From positions 1 to 60,366 of the forward strand of contig NZ_JRGN01000192.1 of the NCBI RefSeq assembly GCF_000775575.1: a DNA stretch of 60,366 bases, given 5' to 3'. Shown piece by piece: positions 34,379-43,806 of this stretch. A model generated the notes under the pieces. The model had not been told where the DNA came from. It saw only the letters and a program-made list of their open reading frames with translations, and did not search any database. A program made the position numbers and the translations under genes. Source of the DNA: Planococcus sp. CAU13 (GTDB taxonomy: Bacteria; Bacillota; Bacilli; Bacillales_A; Planococcaceae). Numbering within the stretch: position 1 is the first letter of the stretch; every line of letters starts with the position of its first letter.

Positions 34379-35848
34379 GTGGAATCAGTCTCTGTGGATA
34401 GAGAGTTAATGTTAATTAATGGGAAATGGGAAGAGAGCTTGAGTTCAGAGTTTATTACGATTGAAAATCCATCTGTCAGAGGTTCAGTGCTCGCTGAAGT
34501 TCCTAGAGCTTCTGCAGAAGATGTAAGTAAGGCCGTCGAAGCAGCTAATAAAGCATTTAAATCTTGGAAGGCTCTTCCTTCACGTGAAAAAGGAAAACTG
34601 CTCTGGAAAATTGCAGATGCCATAGAAGAACAAGCCGAAGAATTTGCCAGAACAATTTCCATGGAGACTGGAAATGCTATTCGGACACAAGCTAGAGGCG
34701 AAGTAAAGAGTGTAGTGGAGATTTTTCGATACTTCGCAGGAGTTGCAAGTGAAATAAGAGGCACTACCAGCCCAGTAGACAATAATTTAATGGCATATAC
34801 ACAAAGAGAACCATATGGTGTTGTTGGAGCCATTGTACCTTGGAATGCTCCGGTTCAACTATCATCATTAAAAATCGCACCGGCAATTGCTTCTGGAAAT
34901 ACGATTGTCTTAAAAGCTGCAGAAGATGCTCCTCTAGGTGTTCTGAAATTAGCAAAAGTTTGTTCTAAATATTTACCCCCTGGTGTCGTAAATGTCATTA
35001 CTGGATATGGACCAGAATGTGGCGAGGCGTTAACAAGCCATCCATTAGTTAAGAAAATAACTTTTACAGGTTCAACCGCAGTAGGAAAAATAATTATGAG
35101 AAAAGCTGCAGATCGAATTGTTCCTGTTTCACTAGAATTAGGAGGTAAAAGTCCCCAAATAGTGTTTCCGGATGCTGACAACGATAAAGTAATTGAGGGG
35201 ATTATTACCGCCATGCGATTTGCAAGACAGGGGCAATCTTGTTCTGCAGGAACACGTTTATATCTTCACACATCTATTTTTGATTCCTTTGTAGACAAAT
35301 TAATAAATAAATTAAGGCAACTTAAAGTAGGTAATCCATTGGATGAAGAATCAGATATGGGATCTATTATTAATAAAAAACAATTTGATAAAGTATGTTC
35401 CTATATTGAAGCGGGTTTGAATGAAGATGGAATAGAGCTATTGTTAGGTGGAATGCCACCTGGCGAAGGGGAAATGACAGAAGGGTATTATCTTCAACCA
35501 ACACTTTTTTCATGCAAAGACAATAACAGTAAATTGGCTAGAGAAGAAATTTTCGGACCATTGTTGTTGATTATTCCATGGGAAAATGAAGAAGATGTTA
35601 TAGAAGCTGCCAATGACAGTTCCTATGGTTTAGCAGCTTTTGTTTGGACGAATGACACTAAAGCTGCATTGAGAGCTGCAAATAAAATTGAATTGGGCTG
35701 GATTCAAATTAATCGAGGAGGAGCTCAAATGCCGGGTCTTTCATATGGTGGATACAAGCAAAGCGGTATAGGACGTGAATTTTCATTGGAGGGTATGTTA
35801 GATAGTTATACACAAGTGAAAAGTATTATGATTGATTTCAACGACTAA
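34379..35848 (+). CDS. NAD(P)-dependent aldehyde dehydrogenase, orphan
   Basis: 489 residues, betaine-aldehyde/acetaldehyde-type ALDH. VPWNAPVQLSSLKIAPAIAS, Glu in SLELGGKSPQ, catalytic Cys in RQGQSCSAGTR and the closing GGYKQSGIGRE are intact. A GTG start follows AGAAGGGG by five bases. It belongs to a different ALDH branch from the two in the GntR operon. The gene is AT-rich with flanks of higher GC and has its own terminator, so it looks like a separate insertion. Substrate is not predictable. Confidence 0.88.
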   Translation: MESVSVDRELMLINGKWEESLSSEFITIENPSVRGSVLAEVPRASAEDVSKAVEAANKAFKSWKALPSREKGKLLWKIADAIEEQAEEFARTISMETGNAIRTQARGEVKSVVEIFRYFAGVASEIRGTTSPVDNNLMAYTQREPYGVVGAIVPWNAPVQLSSLKIAPAIASGNTIVLKAAEDAPLGVLKLAKVCSKYLPPGVVNVITGYGPECGEALTSHPLVKKITFTGSTAVGKIIMRKAADRIVPVSLELGGKSPQIVFPDADNDKVIEGIITAMRFARQGQSCSAGTRLYLHTSIFDSFVDKLINKLRQLKVGNPLDEESDMGSIINKKQFDKVCSYIEAGLNEDGIELLLGGMPPGEGEMTEGYYLQPTLFSCKDNNSKLAREEIFGPLLLIIPWENEEDVIEAANDSSYGLAAFVWTNDTKAALRAANKIELGWIQINRGGAQMPGLSYGGYKQSGIGREFSLEGMLDSYTQVKSIMIDFND

Positions 35849-36200
35849 ATTCAAGAAAGTGATACTTATTGATTTTCAAAAATCATCTAAAATTTATTTT
35901 AACCTTTAATAATTATATGTTAATAAATATGATTATCTTCTTGCAGAGAATTACACCAAGCCATTCAGAAAATAAGGAAAAAAACCGGAGCCCAGAGAAA
36001 AACTCTTAGGGGATCCGGTTATTTTTGTTCCAATATACAGTTGATTGCATGTCTTCAATTACTTATACTCCTGAAAATCGATACAAAATTTTTTGGTAAT
36101 ATCTCATTATTTGCCATGGACTGTATAGTTTCTGCAGACTCTAAGCAGACAATTAAATGTGTCCTAAACAATTTTGCAAGTCACGACTAACATAAACGAT
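35849..36200. other. 352-bp intergenic region
   Basis: Apart from the terminator at 35983-36025 I see no ORF, promoter or repeat. It separates a plus-strand ALDH gene and a minus-strand dehydrogenase gene, so no promoter is needed here. Confidence 0.5.
35983..36025 (+). terminator. Terminator of the orphan ALDH gene
   Basis: AACCGGA (35983-35989) pairs with TCCGGTT (36014-36020), with an inner partly paired segment and ATTTTT after it. It resembles the hairpin at 49775-49813. Confidence 0.75.
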
Positions 36201-37184
36201 TTATTTAACAAGATCTTTCAATTCCTTCACCACATTATCGGGAACCTTACCTGTCACCCCGGCCACCAGATTTTCCGCCGCTTTCATCGCCATGGCGTTT
36301 CGTGTGTTTTCTGTCGCAGAACCGATATGTGGCAAAGCGACAACATTGTCCATTTTCAACAATGGATTGTTCGGATCGACCGGTTCCTGTTCAAAGACGT
36401 CCAGTCCCGCACCCCGGAGTTTCCCTTGCTGCAGCGCTTCTATCAACGCCTCTTCATCGACAACAGCCCCTCTGGCACAATTGACTAAAATAGCGTCCGG
36501 CTTCATCCGCTCCAATTGTTCTTTGCCTATCATATGACGGGTCGACGGCGTCAAGGGCAGGATCAATACGACAAAATCGGAGCGTTCGAGAAGTGAATCC
36601 AGATTGCTGTATTCCATGCCATATTTTTCTTCAAGTTCGGGCTTAGGTGTATTGCTGTTGTAGAGGACATTCATCTCAAAGCCGAAAACAGCACGTCTTG
36701 CAATTTTCTCACCGATGCGCCCCATGCCGACAATCCCCATCGTTGCATGATGTACATCTTTGCCGAAAATTTCGCTTGACTGGGTCTTTTTCGTCCAGTT
36801 TCCCTGTTTTACATAATGATTGAGTTCCGGTACCCGCCGTGCACTCGCAAGGATCAGACTGAAAGCCAGATCAGCCACCGTTTCATCCAGTACGTAAGGT
36901 GTATGGGTACCGAGTACTCCATATTCCTTCATGGCTTCCAAATCGAATGAATCGTACCCGACTGCAGTGTTGCTGATTATTTTCAGCTGCGGCAGCTGCT
37001 TCAGGAATTCTGGTGTTACGGCAGGATTTGCAGCCAGCAGGCCATCCACATTCTTAGTTTCTTCCAGGAGCACATCTGCCGGTATCCTCTCTTTTTGTCT
37101 CCAGATGCGGTATTCACAATGCTCAGCTATGTAATTTTCCACTTCCTGCGGTACAGGCCTTGCGATAAAAACTTTCGGTTTCAT
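36201..37184 (-). CDS. D-glycerate dehydrogenase / glyoxylate-hydroxypyruvate reductase
   Basis: 327 residues. MGIVGMGRIGEKIARRA is the NAD(P) site, with catalytic Arg in NCARGAVV, Glu in FEQEP and His in LPHIGSAT. The sequence is closest to the GhrB/GyaR group, which reduces glyoxylate and hydroxypyruvate. It is monocistronic, between the tetronate/ALDH block and the pectin operon. Glyoxylate or hydroxypyruvate reduction would serve as a sink for C2-C3 products of sugar-acid breakdown. Confidence 0.9.
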   Translation of the reverse strand: MKPKVFIARPVPQEVENYIAEHCEYRIWRQKERIPADVLLEETKNVDGLLAANPAVTPEFLKQLPQLKIISNTAVGYDSFDLEAMKEYGVLGTHTPYVLDETVADLAFSLILASARRVPELNHYVKQGNWTKKTQSSEIFGKDVHHATMGIVGMGRIGEKIARRAVFGFEMNVLYNSNTPKPELEEKYGMEYSNLDSLLERSDFVVLILPLTPSTRHMIGKEQLERMKPDAILVNCARGAVVDEEALIEALQQGKLRGAGLDVFEQEPVDPNNPLLKMDNVVALPHIGSATENTRNAMAMKAAENLVAGVTGKVPDNVVKELKDLVK

Positions 37185-37438
37185 GGAATCGCTCCTTTAT
37201 TTTATAATTATGATCTGAGTTTACATGAAAAAATAAAGAAAACTAAGGAAAATGATTGATTGTGAAGAAACGGCGTTGTTCCACACCGGAGTTTCTTCGT
37301 GCATTTCTCCCGGTCTGGCTTGATTTCCCTTGCTTCTGCACCTGTGCCTTTCGACTAGTTTAATAAATTTTAAAAATGGGTAAATTTTACTTGAGAACTA
37401 TTACTTAGTATTTACACTGGTTAGAGTTCGATTATCCT

Positions 37439-38422
37439 GTGAGTTGCTTATTATTTTTTATGGAGTTATTTTCCAATAGGGCTGAGACTTTGTTTTTACA
37501 GTCGGACTCGGGGAACATCACAGAGAAAGCAGGGTTGCACGTGCCGAAAAATTATAGTTTCTATATGTTTGGAGTTTTTCTCGGAATTGGTTTGCTGGTC
37601 GGACTGGCTTTCCCATCCGTTTTGCAGCTGTTTACCCAAATCCCGCCAGAGGATAGATTCCTCCTGTATCTGCTGGCGATTGCGGCCGGCCTGTTTACAG
37701 GTGCAGCCATTTTTTTGGTGAACCATTCTTTTAACCGATACATAATCGGCCATTTCCGCGAAGTGCTGGCCCGTGTTCAAGATGAGGATTACAGCGCGCG
37801 TGTGAGATTCTCCGGCCAGGACATGCTCGGATTACTGGGGAATGATGTCAATTGCACGCTCAGCCAGCTGAAAGAAAAAAGCGAAGAAGCGCTGCATGAT
37901 GATTTGACCGGCCTTCCGAACCGCCAGTTTTTGAAACAATATTACCGGAGGAACAAGAGCAGGCTGGCCGAAGAAAGAACCGCCTTTCTCTTTTTTGATC
38001 TCGATAAGTTTAAGGATATCAATGATCAATTCGGCCATCTGTACGGGGACCGTGTGCTGGTCAAAGTGGCTGAGCGGGTCCATTCCGCACTGGCTGAAGA
38101 CGAATTCCTGGTGCGGCTGAGCGGTGACGAATTCCTGCTCGTGGCGAAGCTTTCAGAAGAGTGCACAGGCAAAGATCTTGCCGAGCAGTTGACATCGCTT
38201 TTCACAGAGCCCTACGAGATCCATGACACCTTCTTACAGGTACAGACCAGCATCGGCGTCAGTACGGCTCCCGCCCATGGCACCGAGCTTGGCGAGCTGA
38301 TCCGGAAAGCGGATTTCGCCATGTATAAGGCGAAGAAAATTAAAGGGGTCACTTATTACATATCAGAGGAAAAGATGGAAAGAGCGAAATCTTTGGCAGA
38401 TGGAGCGGGGGAGGCTTGTTGA
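37439..38422 (+). CDS. Membrane-bound diguanylate cyclase (GGDEF)
   Basis: 327 residues. Two membrane helices near residues 42-60 and 76-98, then a short HAMP-like stretch (~105-135), then a GGDEF domain (~150-310). The active-site motif is LSGDEF, an accepted variant of GGDEF; DDLTGLPNRQF and FFDLDKFKDINDQFGH give the metal and nucleotide sites. No inhibitory RxxD is obvious before the motif. It should make cyclic di-GMP at the membrane. The start is uncertain: GTG at 37439 and ATG at 37460 both lack a good ribosome binding site. Confidence 0.88.
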   Translation: MSCLLFFMELFSNRAETLFLQSDSGNITEKAGLHVPKNYSFYMFGVFLGIGLLVGLAFPSVLQLFTQIPPEDRFLLYLLAIAAGLFTGAAIFLVNHSFNRYIIGHFREVLARVQDEDYSARVRFSGQDMLGLLGNDVNCTLSQLKEKSEEALHDDLTGLPNRQFLKQYYRRNKSRLAEERTAFLFFDLDKFKDINDQFGHLYGDRVLVKVAERVHSALAEDEFLVRLSGDEFLLVAKLSEECTGKDLAEQLTSLFTEPYEIHDTFLQVQTSIGVSTAPAHGTELGELIRKADFAMYKAKKIKGVTYYISEEKMERAKSLADGAGEAC

Positions 38423-38492
38423 TGATTTCTATTTCCTTCTATATATAAAAAGACTCGGCAAACTTTAGAGTGACCCAATAAAATAAGGTTAA

Positions 38493-38545
38493 AAAAACAC
38501 CCCCAATGTCGTATATAGCATCAACGACAATTTGGAGGTGTTTTT
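38493..38545. terminator. Bidirectional terminator after the pectin operon
   Basis: An imperfect stem of about 20 bp pairs 38493-38511 with 38525-38545. Runs of A and T flank it on both sides, so it can stop kdgA transcription on the minus strand and the GGDEF transcript on the plus strand. Confidence 0.8.
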
Positions 38546-38605
38546 CTGTATAATGCAATATTTAAAGTCTTACCAGATTTACTGAAGATTTTCCGTGTTT
38601 ACGAA

Positions 38606-39226
38606 TTAGCGGGTCATTTCCAGCCATTTTTCCACTTCTTTTGCCAGCCCAGTCCAATCACTTTCAGCTATCAGATCTTTTCTCAACAAAGCGCTTCCTG
38701 CACCAACAGCAATGGCTCCGGCGTCCAGATAAGATTTGGCAGTGTCAATGGTGATTCCGCCTGTCGTCATAATCTCAATATGACTTAAAGGACCTTTTAC
38801 ATCTTTTATAAATGCCGGCCCAAGGACTGAAGAAGGGAAAAGTTTTACCATAACTGCACCTGCCTGGTGGGCTCTGAGCATTTCACTCGGAGTAAAAACA
38901 CCCGGGATAACCGGAATACCGAGTTCTGCAGCACGCGTAACAACCGCTTCATCAAGTGCTGGTGAAACTATAAATTGTGCCCCTGCTTCAATCGCCCGGT
39001 CGCAGTCTTCTATTGTCAGTACCGTCCCCGCTCCAATCAGCATCTTATCACCGAATACTTCGAGTGCTTCCCGGATAATCAAATCTGCCCGATCGGATTC
39101 CATCGTGACTTCGATTACACGTATACCGCCATCATAAAGGGCCTGCACTATTTCAAAGCTTTTTTCGTAAGGAACTTTTCTCAAAACCGGTATAATGGTT
39201 GCTGCTTTTAACTTCTCGATGATCAT
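38606..39226 (-). CDS. kdgA: KDPG / KHG aldolase
   Basis: 206 residues, Eda family. The Schiff-base lysine is in VMVKLFPSSVLGPAFIKD, and GAGTVLTIEDCDRAIEAGA with FIVSPALD gives the rest of the active site. It cleaves 2-keto-3-deoxy-6-phosphogluconate to pyruvate and glyceraldehyde-3-P, the final step of uronate and pectin catabolism. It is the last gene of the operon, directly after the KDG kinase, matching pathway order. Confidence 0.93.
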   Translation of the reverse strand: MIIEKLKAATIIPVLRKVPYEKSFEIVQALYDGGIRVIEVTMESDRADLIIREALEVFGDKMLIGAGTVLTIEDCDRAIEAGAQFIVSPALDEAVVTRAAELGIPVIPGVFTPSEMLRAHQAGAVMVKLFPSSVLGPAFIKDVKGPLSHIEIMTTGGITIDTAKSYLDAGAIAVGAGSALLRKDLIAESDWTGLAKEVEKWLEMTR

Positions 39227-39268
39227 ATAGTTCTCCTTTCCCCCGCAAAAAAGCAGGAGAAGAATTTT

Positions 39269-40216
39269 TTAGCGTTCTATCATTTCCCGCTCTCCCATAA
39301 AACATTCCACTTCTTCAAGATAAGGCAATCCTTCATTATCTCCATGGACCTGAACTACCATCGCTCCTATGGCGTTGGCAAACTGCAAAGTCTTTTCCAC
39401 TGACCAACCGCGGATTGTGCCATACAGGAAACCGGAATCGAAGCCATCTCCAGCGCCGACCGTATCGACTACTTTTGAAACTTTCACACCCGGGAAGTGG
39501 GACCAACCATCATTTTCCAATAGATAACAGCCATTTTCGCCATCTTTAATAACAGTGTATTCAATTGGGAATTGCCTTAATTTCTCAATCAATTCGTTGT
39601 CTTGAACTGTTTCAAAGAGCAATTCCAATTCTTCTCTGCCGGCCAATAAATAATCTACATAAGGAAGAAAAGTCATAATTGTTTTTCTTGCCTTTTCCTT
39701 CGACCATAATTTCAATCGTATATTTGGGTCAAACGATACTTTGACGTTATTCTCTTTAGCAACTTTTAAGGCTTTCAATATAACCGCTGAATTTCTGTCA
39801 TCAATTGCGGAAAATACGCCTGTAACATGCAATACCTGGGCTTGTCTAATGTAGTCTTCAGGCAGCAATTCGGGAGTCAGTGTTTCTGTCGGTGAGCCTT
39901 TTCGATAATAAAAGGTTTTCCCTGCTCCTGATTCCTGTACTTCCTTGAAGTTCAGTGATGTCGAATACCCTTCCATCAACTTCACTTCCGATACATCAAT
40001 GCCTTCTCCGCGGACAGTATTTAAAATGTGCTTGCCAAACTCGTCTTTTCCAAGTCTGCTGATCCATCCCGCTTTTAAGCCGAGCCTTGCGCACCCTAAT
40101 ATAACGTTCAACTCGGCTCCACCAATTTTGCGTTCAAATTGATTTACAAAGCGAAGGGGTCCTTTTGATTTCGGATCAAATGTAATCAATCCATCTCCGA
40201 TTGTAATAATTTCCAT
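39269..40216 (-). CDS. kdgK: 2-keto-3-deoxygluconate kinase (PfkB family)
   Basis: 315 residues. GGAELNVILGCARLGLKAGW is the PfkB N-terminal sugar-binding signature, and DTVGAGDGFDSGFLYG the C-terminal anion-hole motif with the catalytic Asp. It phosphorylates 2-keto-3-deoxygluconate with ATP. The substrate is inferred from the operon: KduI and KduD-like enzymes come before it and KDPG aldolase follows it. Confidence 0.92.
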   Translation of the reverse strand: MEIITIGDGLITFDPKSKGPLRFVNQFERKIGGAELNVILGCARLGLKAGWISRLGKDEFGKHILNTVRGEGIDVSEVKLMEGYSTSLNFKEVQESGAGKTFYYRKGSPTETLTPELLPEDYIRQAQVLHVTGVFSAIDDRNSAVILKALKVAKENNVKVSFDPNIRLKLWSKEKARKTIMTFLPYVDYLLAGREELELLFETVQDNELIEKLRQFPIEYTVIKDGENGCYLLENDGWSHFPGVKVSKVVDTVGAGDGFDSGFLYGTIRGWSVEKTLQFANAIGAMVVQVHGDNEGLPYLEEVECFMGEREMIER

Positions 40217-40247
40217 ACAGGCTCTCCTTTTGTCTTGCTTATTTTAT

Positions 40248-41012
40248 TTATCTGCCCATCCATCCGCCGTCTACTACAAGCACATGTCCGTTTACATAGT
40301 CTGATGCCGGTGATGCAAGAAACACGGCCGTTCCAGCCAAATCATCAGCTTCGCCCCAGCGAGCCGCAGGAATCCGGTCCAGAATGGACTGATTTCTTTT
40401 TTCATCTTTGCGGATGGCTTCTGTATTATTGGTTTCAATATAGCCCGGTGCGATGGCATTTACTTGTACTCCCTTGCCTGCCCACTCATTTGCGAGTGCT
40501 TTCGTAAGTCCGGCAACCGCGTGTTTACTCGCTGTGTAAGCCGGAACGAACAAGCCGCCCTGGAATGACAGTAACGAAGCGATATTGATGATTTTACCTG
40601 AGCCTCTTTCAATCATCGTCTTACCGATTTCCTGTGACAGGATGAATACCGAGTTGATATTGACATCCATAACGCGCAGCCATTCGTCTTCCTTGAATTC
40701 AGCTGCCGGCTCCCGGTGAATTACGCCCGCATTGTTAACCAGGATATCGACAGTGTACTTCTCCAAAACCGGAGCCAGTTTCTCACGAATGGATGAGGTA
40801 TCGCTCAAATCGATTAAAATCGTTTCGCATGTCCCTCCGATTTCGTCTATCTTCTTTTGGGTATCGCCCAGATTGTCCTGATGTCCGAGTAATAGCACAT
40901 GCGCGCCAGCAGATGCCAGGCCAAGAGAAATCGCTTGCCCTATTCCTGTTCTCGCTCCGGTGACAAGAGCTGTTTTACCTTTTAATGAGAAGAAATCAAG
41001 TGAAAATGACAT
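40248..41012 (-). CDS. kduD: 2-deoxy-D-gluconate 3-dehydrogenase-like SDR (KduD)
   Basis: About 254 residues, classical SDR with TGARTGIGQAISLGLASAGA, NNAGVIHREPA, and Ser/Tyr/Lys in NIASLLSFQGG and PAYTASKHA. The SLLSFQGG segment and closing VDGGWMGR are typical of KduD, which reduces 2,5-diketo-3-deoxygluconate to KDG. GGAGGT eight bases before the ATG at 41012 fixes the start. A second KduD-like gene lies at 41981-42736; one may serve a side reaction. Confidence 0.9.
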   Translation of the reverse strand: MSFSLDFFSLKGKTALVTGARTGIGQAISLGLASAGAHVLLLGHQDNLGDTQKKIDEIGGTCETILIDLSDTSSIREKLAPVLEKYTVDILVNNAGVIHREPAAEFKEDEWLRVMDVNINSVFILSQEIGKTMIERGSGKIINIASLLSFQGGLFVPAYTASKHAVAGLTKALANEWAGKGVQVNAIAPGYIETNNTEAIRKDEKRNQSILDRIPAARWGEADDLAGTAVFLASPASDYVNGHVLVVDGGWMGR

Positions 41013-41035
41013 GTTGGTACCTCCAGTAATATATT

Positions 41036-41947
41036 TTAGTTTCGTTCCAGCTTTCTTTTTTTCCATAGATCTTCTGCGGCTCCGGAACCTAAGATTACCC
41101 CTGCCACTACAAAGACAAGTCCGATCAGATGAAAGACAGTAAGGATCTCCCCTAAGAAGAAAGCTGAACCCAAAATTCCGAAAAGAGTATTTAAGTTGAT
41201 GAATATCGCTGCTTTCGCCGGCCCTACTTTACCTACCGAATAGTTATACATCATATGTCCGATTGCTGTCGCAATCATGCCGGAGCAAATGATCAGAATC
41301 CAGAATGTCGCATCCATTTCCCTGAAAACCTGCCATTCCGCCGGTTCCTGGTAAAGGCCGATAAGAAATAATCCAGCTGAGCCGATGATGAACATATAAC
41401 CGGTCAGTAAGCGCGGGTCCAAAGTTGCCGCTGCTTTGCTGATGAGCAAAAAGCTCAAAACTTGGCCTAAGATAGATAGGAATATATAAATATCGCCCAA
41501 TGACACTGAACTTACTCCACTGCTTCCTACAACAACTGTTGCAGATACGCCGAATAAGCCAAGGACAAAGCCTGTCCATTGCAGAAGCGTCGGTTTAAGC
41601 CGCAATAACAGCAAGCCGAAAACCGCCGTCATGATGGGCCCTGTTCCCAGGATCAACCCGGCATTTGTACCGGAAGTCATTGTTAGTCCTACGGAAATGA
41701 AGTAATGGTGGATAACAACATTCAGCATGGATCCACCGAAGATATACATCCATTCTTTTCTGGTAGGCATTCTGATCAGTTTGGCAAAATATAAAATGAT
41801 GAAAACTGTGATTCCGGCGATAAAAATGCGCAATGATGTCATCGTGATGGGACCCATTTGAGCTGTTAAGTATTTCAATGCCGGAAGATTCATCCCCCAG
41901 GCAAACATGACTGCTACAAGGAGCAGATATAATCTAAAATGACTCAT
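41036..41947 (-). CDS. EamA/DMT-family transporter
   Basis: 303 residues, ten hydrophobic segments in two five-helix repeats typical of the drug/metabolite transporter superfamily (MFAWGMNLPALKYL in the first repeat, INLNTLFGILGSAFFLGE in the second). The family exports or imports small metabolites. It sits between two KduD-like SDR genes in the pectin operon, so it may move a uronate intermediate or export an overflow product; that is inference. Confidence 0.88.
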   Translation of the reverse strand: MSHFRLYLLLVAVMFAWGMNLPALKYLTAQMGPITMTSLRIFIAGITVFIILYFAKLIRMPTRKEWMYIFGGSMLNVVIHHYFISVGLTMTSGTNAGLILGTGPIMTAVFGLLLLRLKPTLLQWTGFVLGLFGVSATVVVGSSGVSSVSLGDIYIFLSILGQVLSFLLISKAAATLDPRLLTGYMFIIGSAGLFLIGLYQEPAEWQVFREMDATFWILIICSGMIATAIGHMMYNYSVGKVGPAKAAIFINLNTLFGILGSAFFLGEILTVFHLIGLVFVVAGVILGSGAAEDLWKKRKLERN

Positions 41948-41980
41948 CTAATCCCTCTTTTTAACGGCTTCCTGCAGCTT

Positions 41981-42736
41981 TTACCTTCCAAGCCAGCCTC
42001 CGTCCACTGGAATTGTGATGCCATGGACGTAATCAGCTGCCGGCGAGGCCAGGAAGATAACAGCTCCCTGCATATCTGTTGCCTGTCCCCATCGTCCTGC
42101 GGGAATGCGATCAAGGATCTGCCGGTTTCTTGTTTCGTCAGCCAGCAGAGCTGTATTCATTTCTGTGTTCATGTACCCCGGTGCAACAGCATTTACGTTT
42201 ACACCGCGGCTTGCCCATTCATTGGACAGGGCTTTTGTAAATTGCATAACCGCACCTTTGCTTGCCGCATATGCCGGAACACGCAATCCCCCTTGAAATG
42301 ACAATAAGGAGGCAAGATTGATGATTTTTCCATATCCTTTATCAAGCATGTGCTTTCCAAAAGTCTGACAGAAGAAAAAAGGAGCGTTTGCATTTACATC
42401 CATCACGAAATCCCAATCGTCTTTGGGAAATTCTTCTGCGTTATGCCTTTTTTGGACACCTGCGTTATTCACTAAAATATCGACTTTGCCCATCGCGGCT
42501 ATGATCTGCTGCAGCAGTTCGTCGTATAAGTGAAAGTCGACCAGATCGAATTCAACGGCCAGTGCTTTGACCCCATGCTTTTCGATATCCTCGATAACCT
42601 GTTTTTCTATTTTCCTTGCAATAACTACAACATCCGCTCCTGCGCTTGCGAGCCCCAAAGCCATTTCTTTCCCGAGGCCTCTGTTCCCGCCTGTGACTAC
42701 GGCTACTTTGCCGGTTAAATCGAATAATTTATTCAT
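41981..42736 (-). CDS. Second KduD-like SDR
   Basis: About 251 residues. TGGNRGLGKEMALGLASAGA, NNAGVQKRHNAEEF, NLASLLSFQGG and PAYAASKGA give the SDR site, and VDGGWLGR ends the protein, as in KduD. The ATG at 42736 overlaps the Zn-dehydrogenase stop. Together with the Zn-dehydrogenase next to it, it could form an oxidation-reduction pair on another hexuronate or hexonate (gluconate-5-dehydrogenase-like); KduD duplication is the alternative. Confidence 0.85.
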   Translation of the reverse strand: MNKLFDLTGKVAVVTGGNRGLGKEMALGLASAGADVVVIARKIEKQVIEDIEKHGVKALAVEFDLVDFHLYDELLQQIIAAMGKVDILVNNAGVQKRHNAEEFPKDDWDFVMDVNANAPFFFCQTFGKHMLDKGYGKIINLASLLSFQGGLRVPAYAASKGAVMQFTKALSNEWASRGVNVNAVAPGYMNTEMNTALLADETRNRQILDRIPAGRWGQATDMQGAVIFLASPAADYVHGITIPVDGGWLGR

Positions 42737-43760
42737 TGGAAGAACCACTTCCTGTCGAATGGAACTCATACATAACCTTGACGGCATCCGACTTTTGGGT
42801 CAGCAGATCAAAACCTTGCTGCACTTCCTCTGCCGGCAAAACATGCGTGATTATTTCATTGAACAGCTTATTTTCCGCCAGCAGGTCAACAGCCAGCGTA
42901 AAATCTTTTTCTGTATAGACACGGATGAAATTCATGGACAGCTCTTTAAACATGCCTTTCAGCAAATCAAGTTCAGCCGGTTTTTTATAGGCAGCAACCA
43001 TGACAATCGTTCCCCGTACTTTAACTGCGTCCATTACATGAGCCAGTACCGAGGGGTGCCCCGCACAGTCAAATACGAAATCTGCACCGACGCCGCCTGT
43101 GTTTTCCAAAACTTTGGCTTTCACATCTTCTTTTAATGGATTGATCGTTGAGAAACCCAATTCTTCCGCTTTTTTCAGGCGCAGTTCGTTGGTCTCTACA
43201 ATTGTTACGTTGGAAGCTCCGTAGCTTTTCAGCACCAAACCGACGCAGAATCCGATTGTTCCTGCTCCAAACACGACGGCATTGTCTCCCGGTGTGTAAT
43301 TCCCTTGTCTGGCCGCATGGACAGCGACTGCCACCGGCTCAACCAATGCACCTGAAGCTAACGGCATGCCCTCTGGCAATGCAACTACATTTTCAGCCGG
43401 TACCGTCACAAAATCGGCCATTCCACCGTCACAATCGATGCCGATCAGTTTCAATTTTTCACAGACATGGCTCTGGCCATCCCGGCAAGGAGCACAATTT
43501 CCGCATTTCAATAATGGATTTACTGTGACAGGCGTGCCTTCTTTAATGGAAGGATGGCCTTTTACCATGGTTCCGGAAAACTCATGCCCGAGCACCAAAG
43601 AAGCTTGTGCTCTGGGATGCGCGCCTGAATAGATATTCAAATCACTTCCGCAGATTCCGGCATGGGACGATTTGATCAACGCCCATCCTTCCGTCAGTTC
43701 GGGTATTTCTTTGTCTTTTAATGAAACTGTTTGCGGTCCTTCATAGACAATCGTTCTCAT
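42729..43760 (-). CDS. Zinc-dependent sorbitol/threonine-type dehydrogenase
   Basis: 343 residues, medium-chain dehydrogenase. Catalytic zinc ligands fit Cys in GICGSD, His in LGHEFSG and Glu in LVEPVAVAVH; the structural zinc site is CGNCAPCRDGQSHVC; AVVFGAGTIGFCVGLVLK binds NAD(P). Relatives oxidise polyols, L-threonine or sugar acids (for example L-idonate, galactitol-type). In this operon it probably acts on a hexonate or uronate-derived alcohol. Confidence 0.88.
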   Translation of the reverse strand: MRTIVYEGPQTVSLKDKEIPELTEGWALIKSSHAGICGSDLNIYSGAHPRAQASLVLGHEFSGTMVKGHPSIKEGTPVTVNPLLKCGNCAPCRDGQSHVCEKLKLIGIDCDGGMADFVTVPAENVVALPEGMPLASGALVEPVAVAVHAARQGNYTPGDNAVVFGAGTIGFCVGLVLKSYGASNVTIVETNELRLKKAEELGFSTINPLKEDVKAKVLENTGGVGADFVFDCAGHPSVLAHVMDAVKVRGTIVMVAAYKKPAELDLLKGMFKELSMNFIRVYTEKDFTLAVDLLAENKLFNEIITHVLPAEEVQQGFDLLTQKSDAVKVMYEFHSTGSGSSNE

Positions 43761-43806
43761 CGTTTCACATCCTGATTCGTATAGTCATATTGTTTCTTTA
43801 GATGGA

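Noticed and set aside
38493-38608. Inverted repeat and short open frame as an insertion-sequence remnant
   Set aside because: The repeat has T-runs on both sides and sits between two gene ends, so a terminator explains it; the 24-codon frame is too short to identify as transposase.
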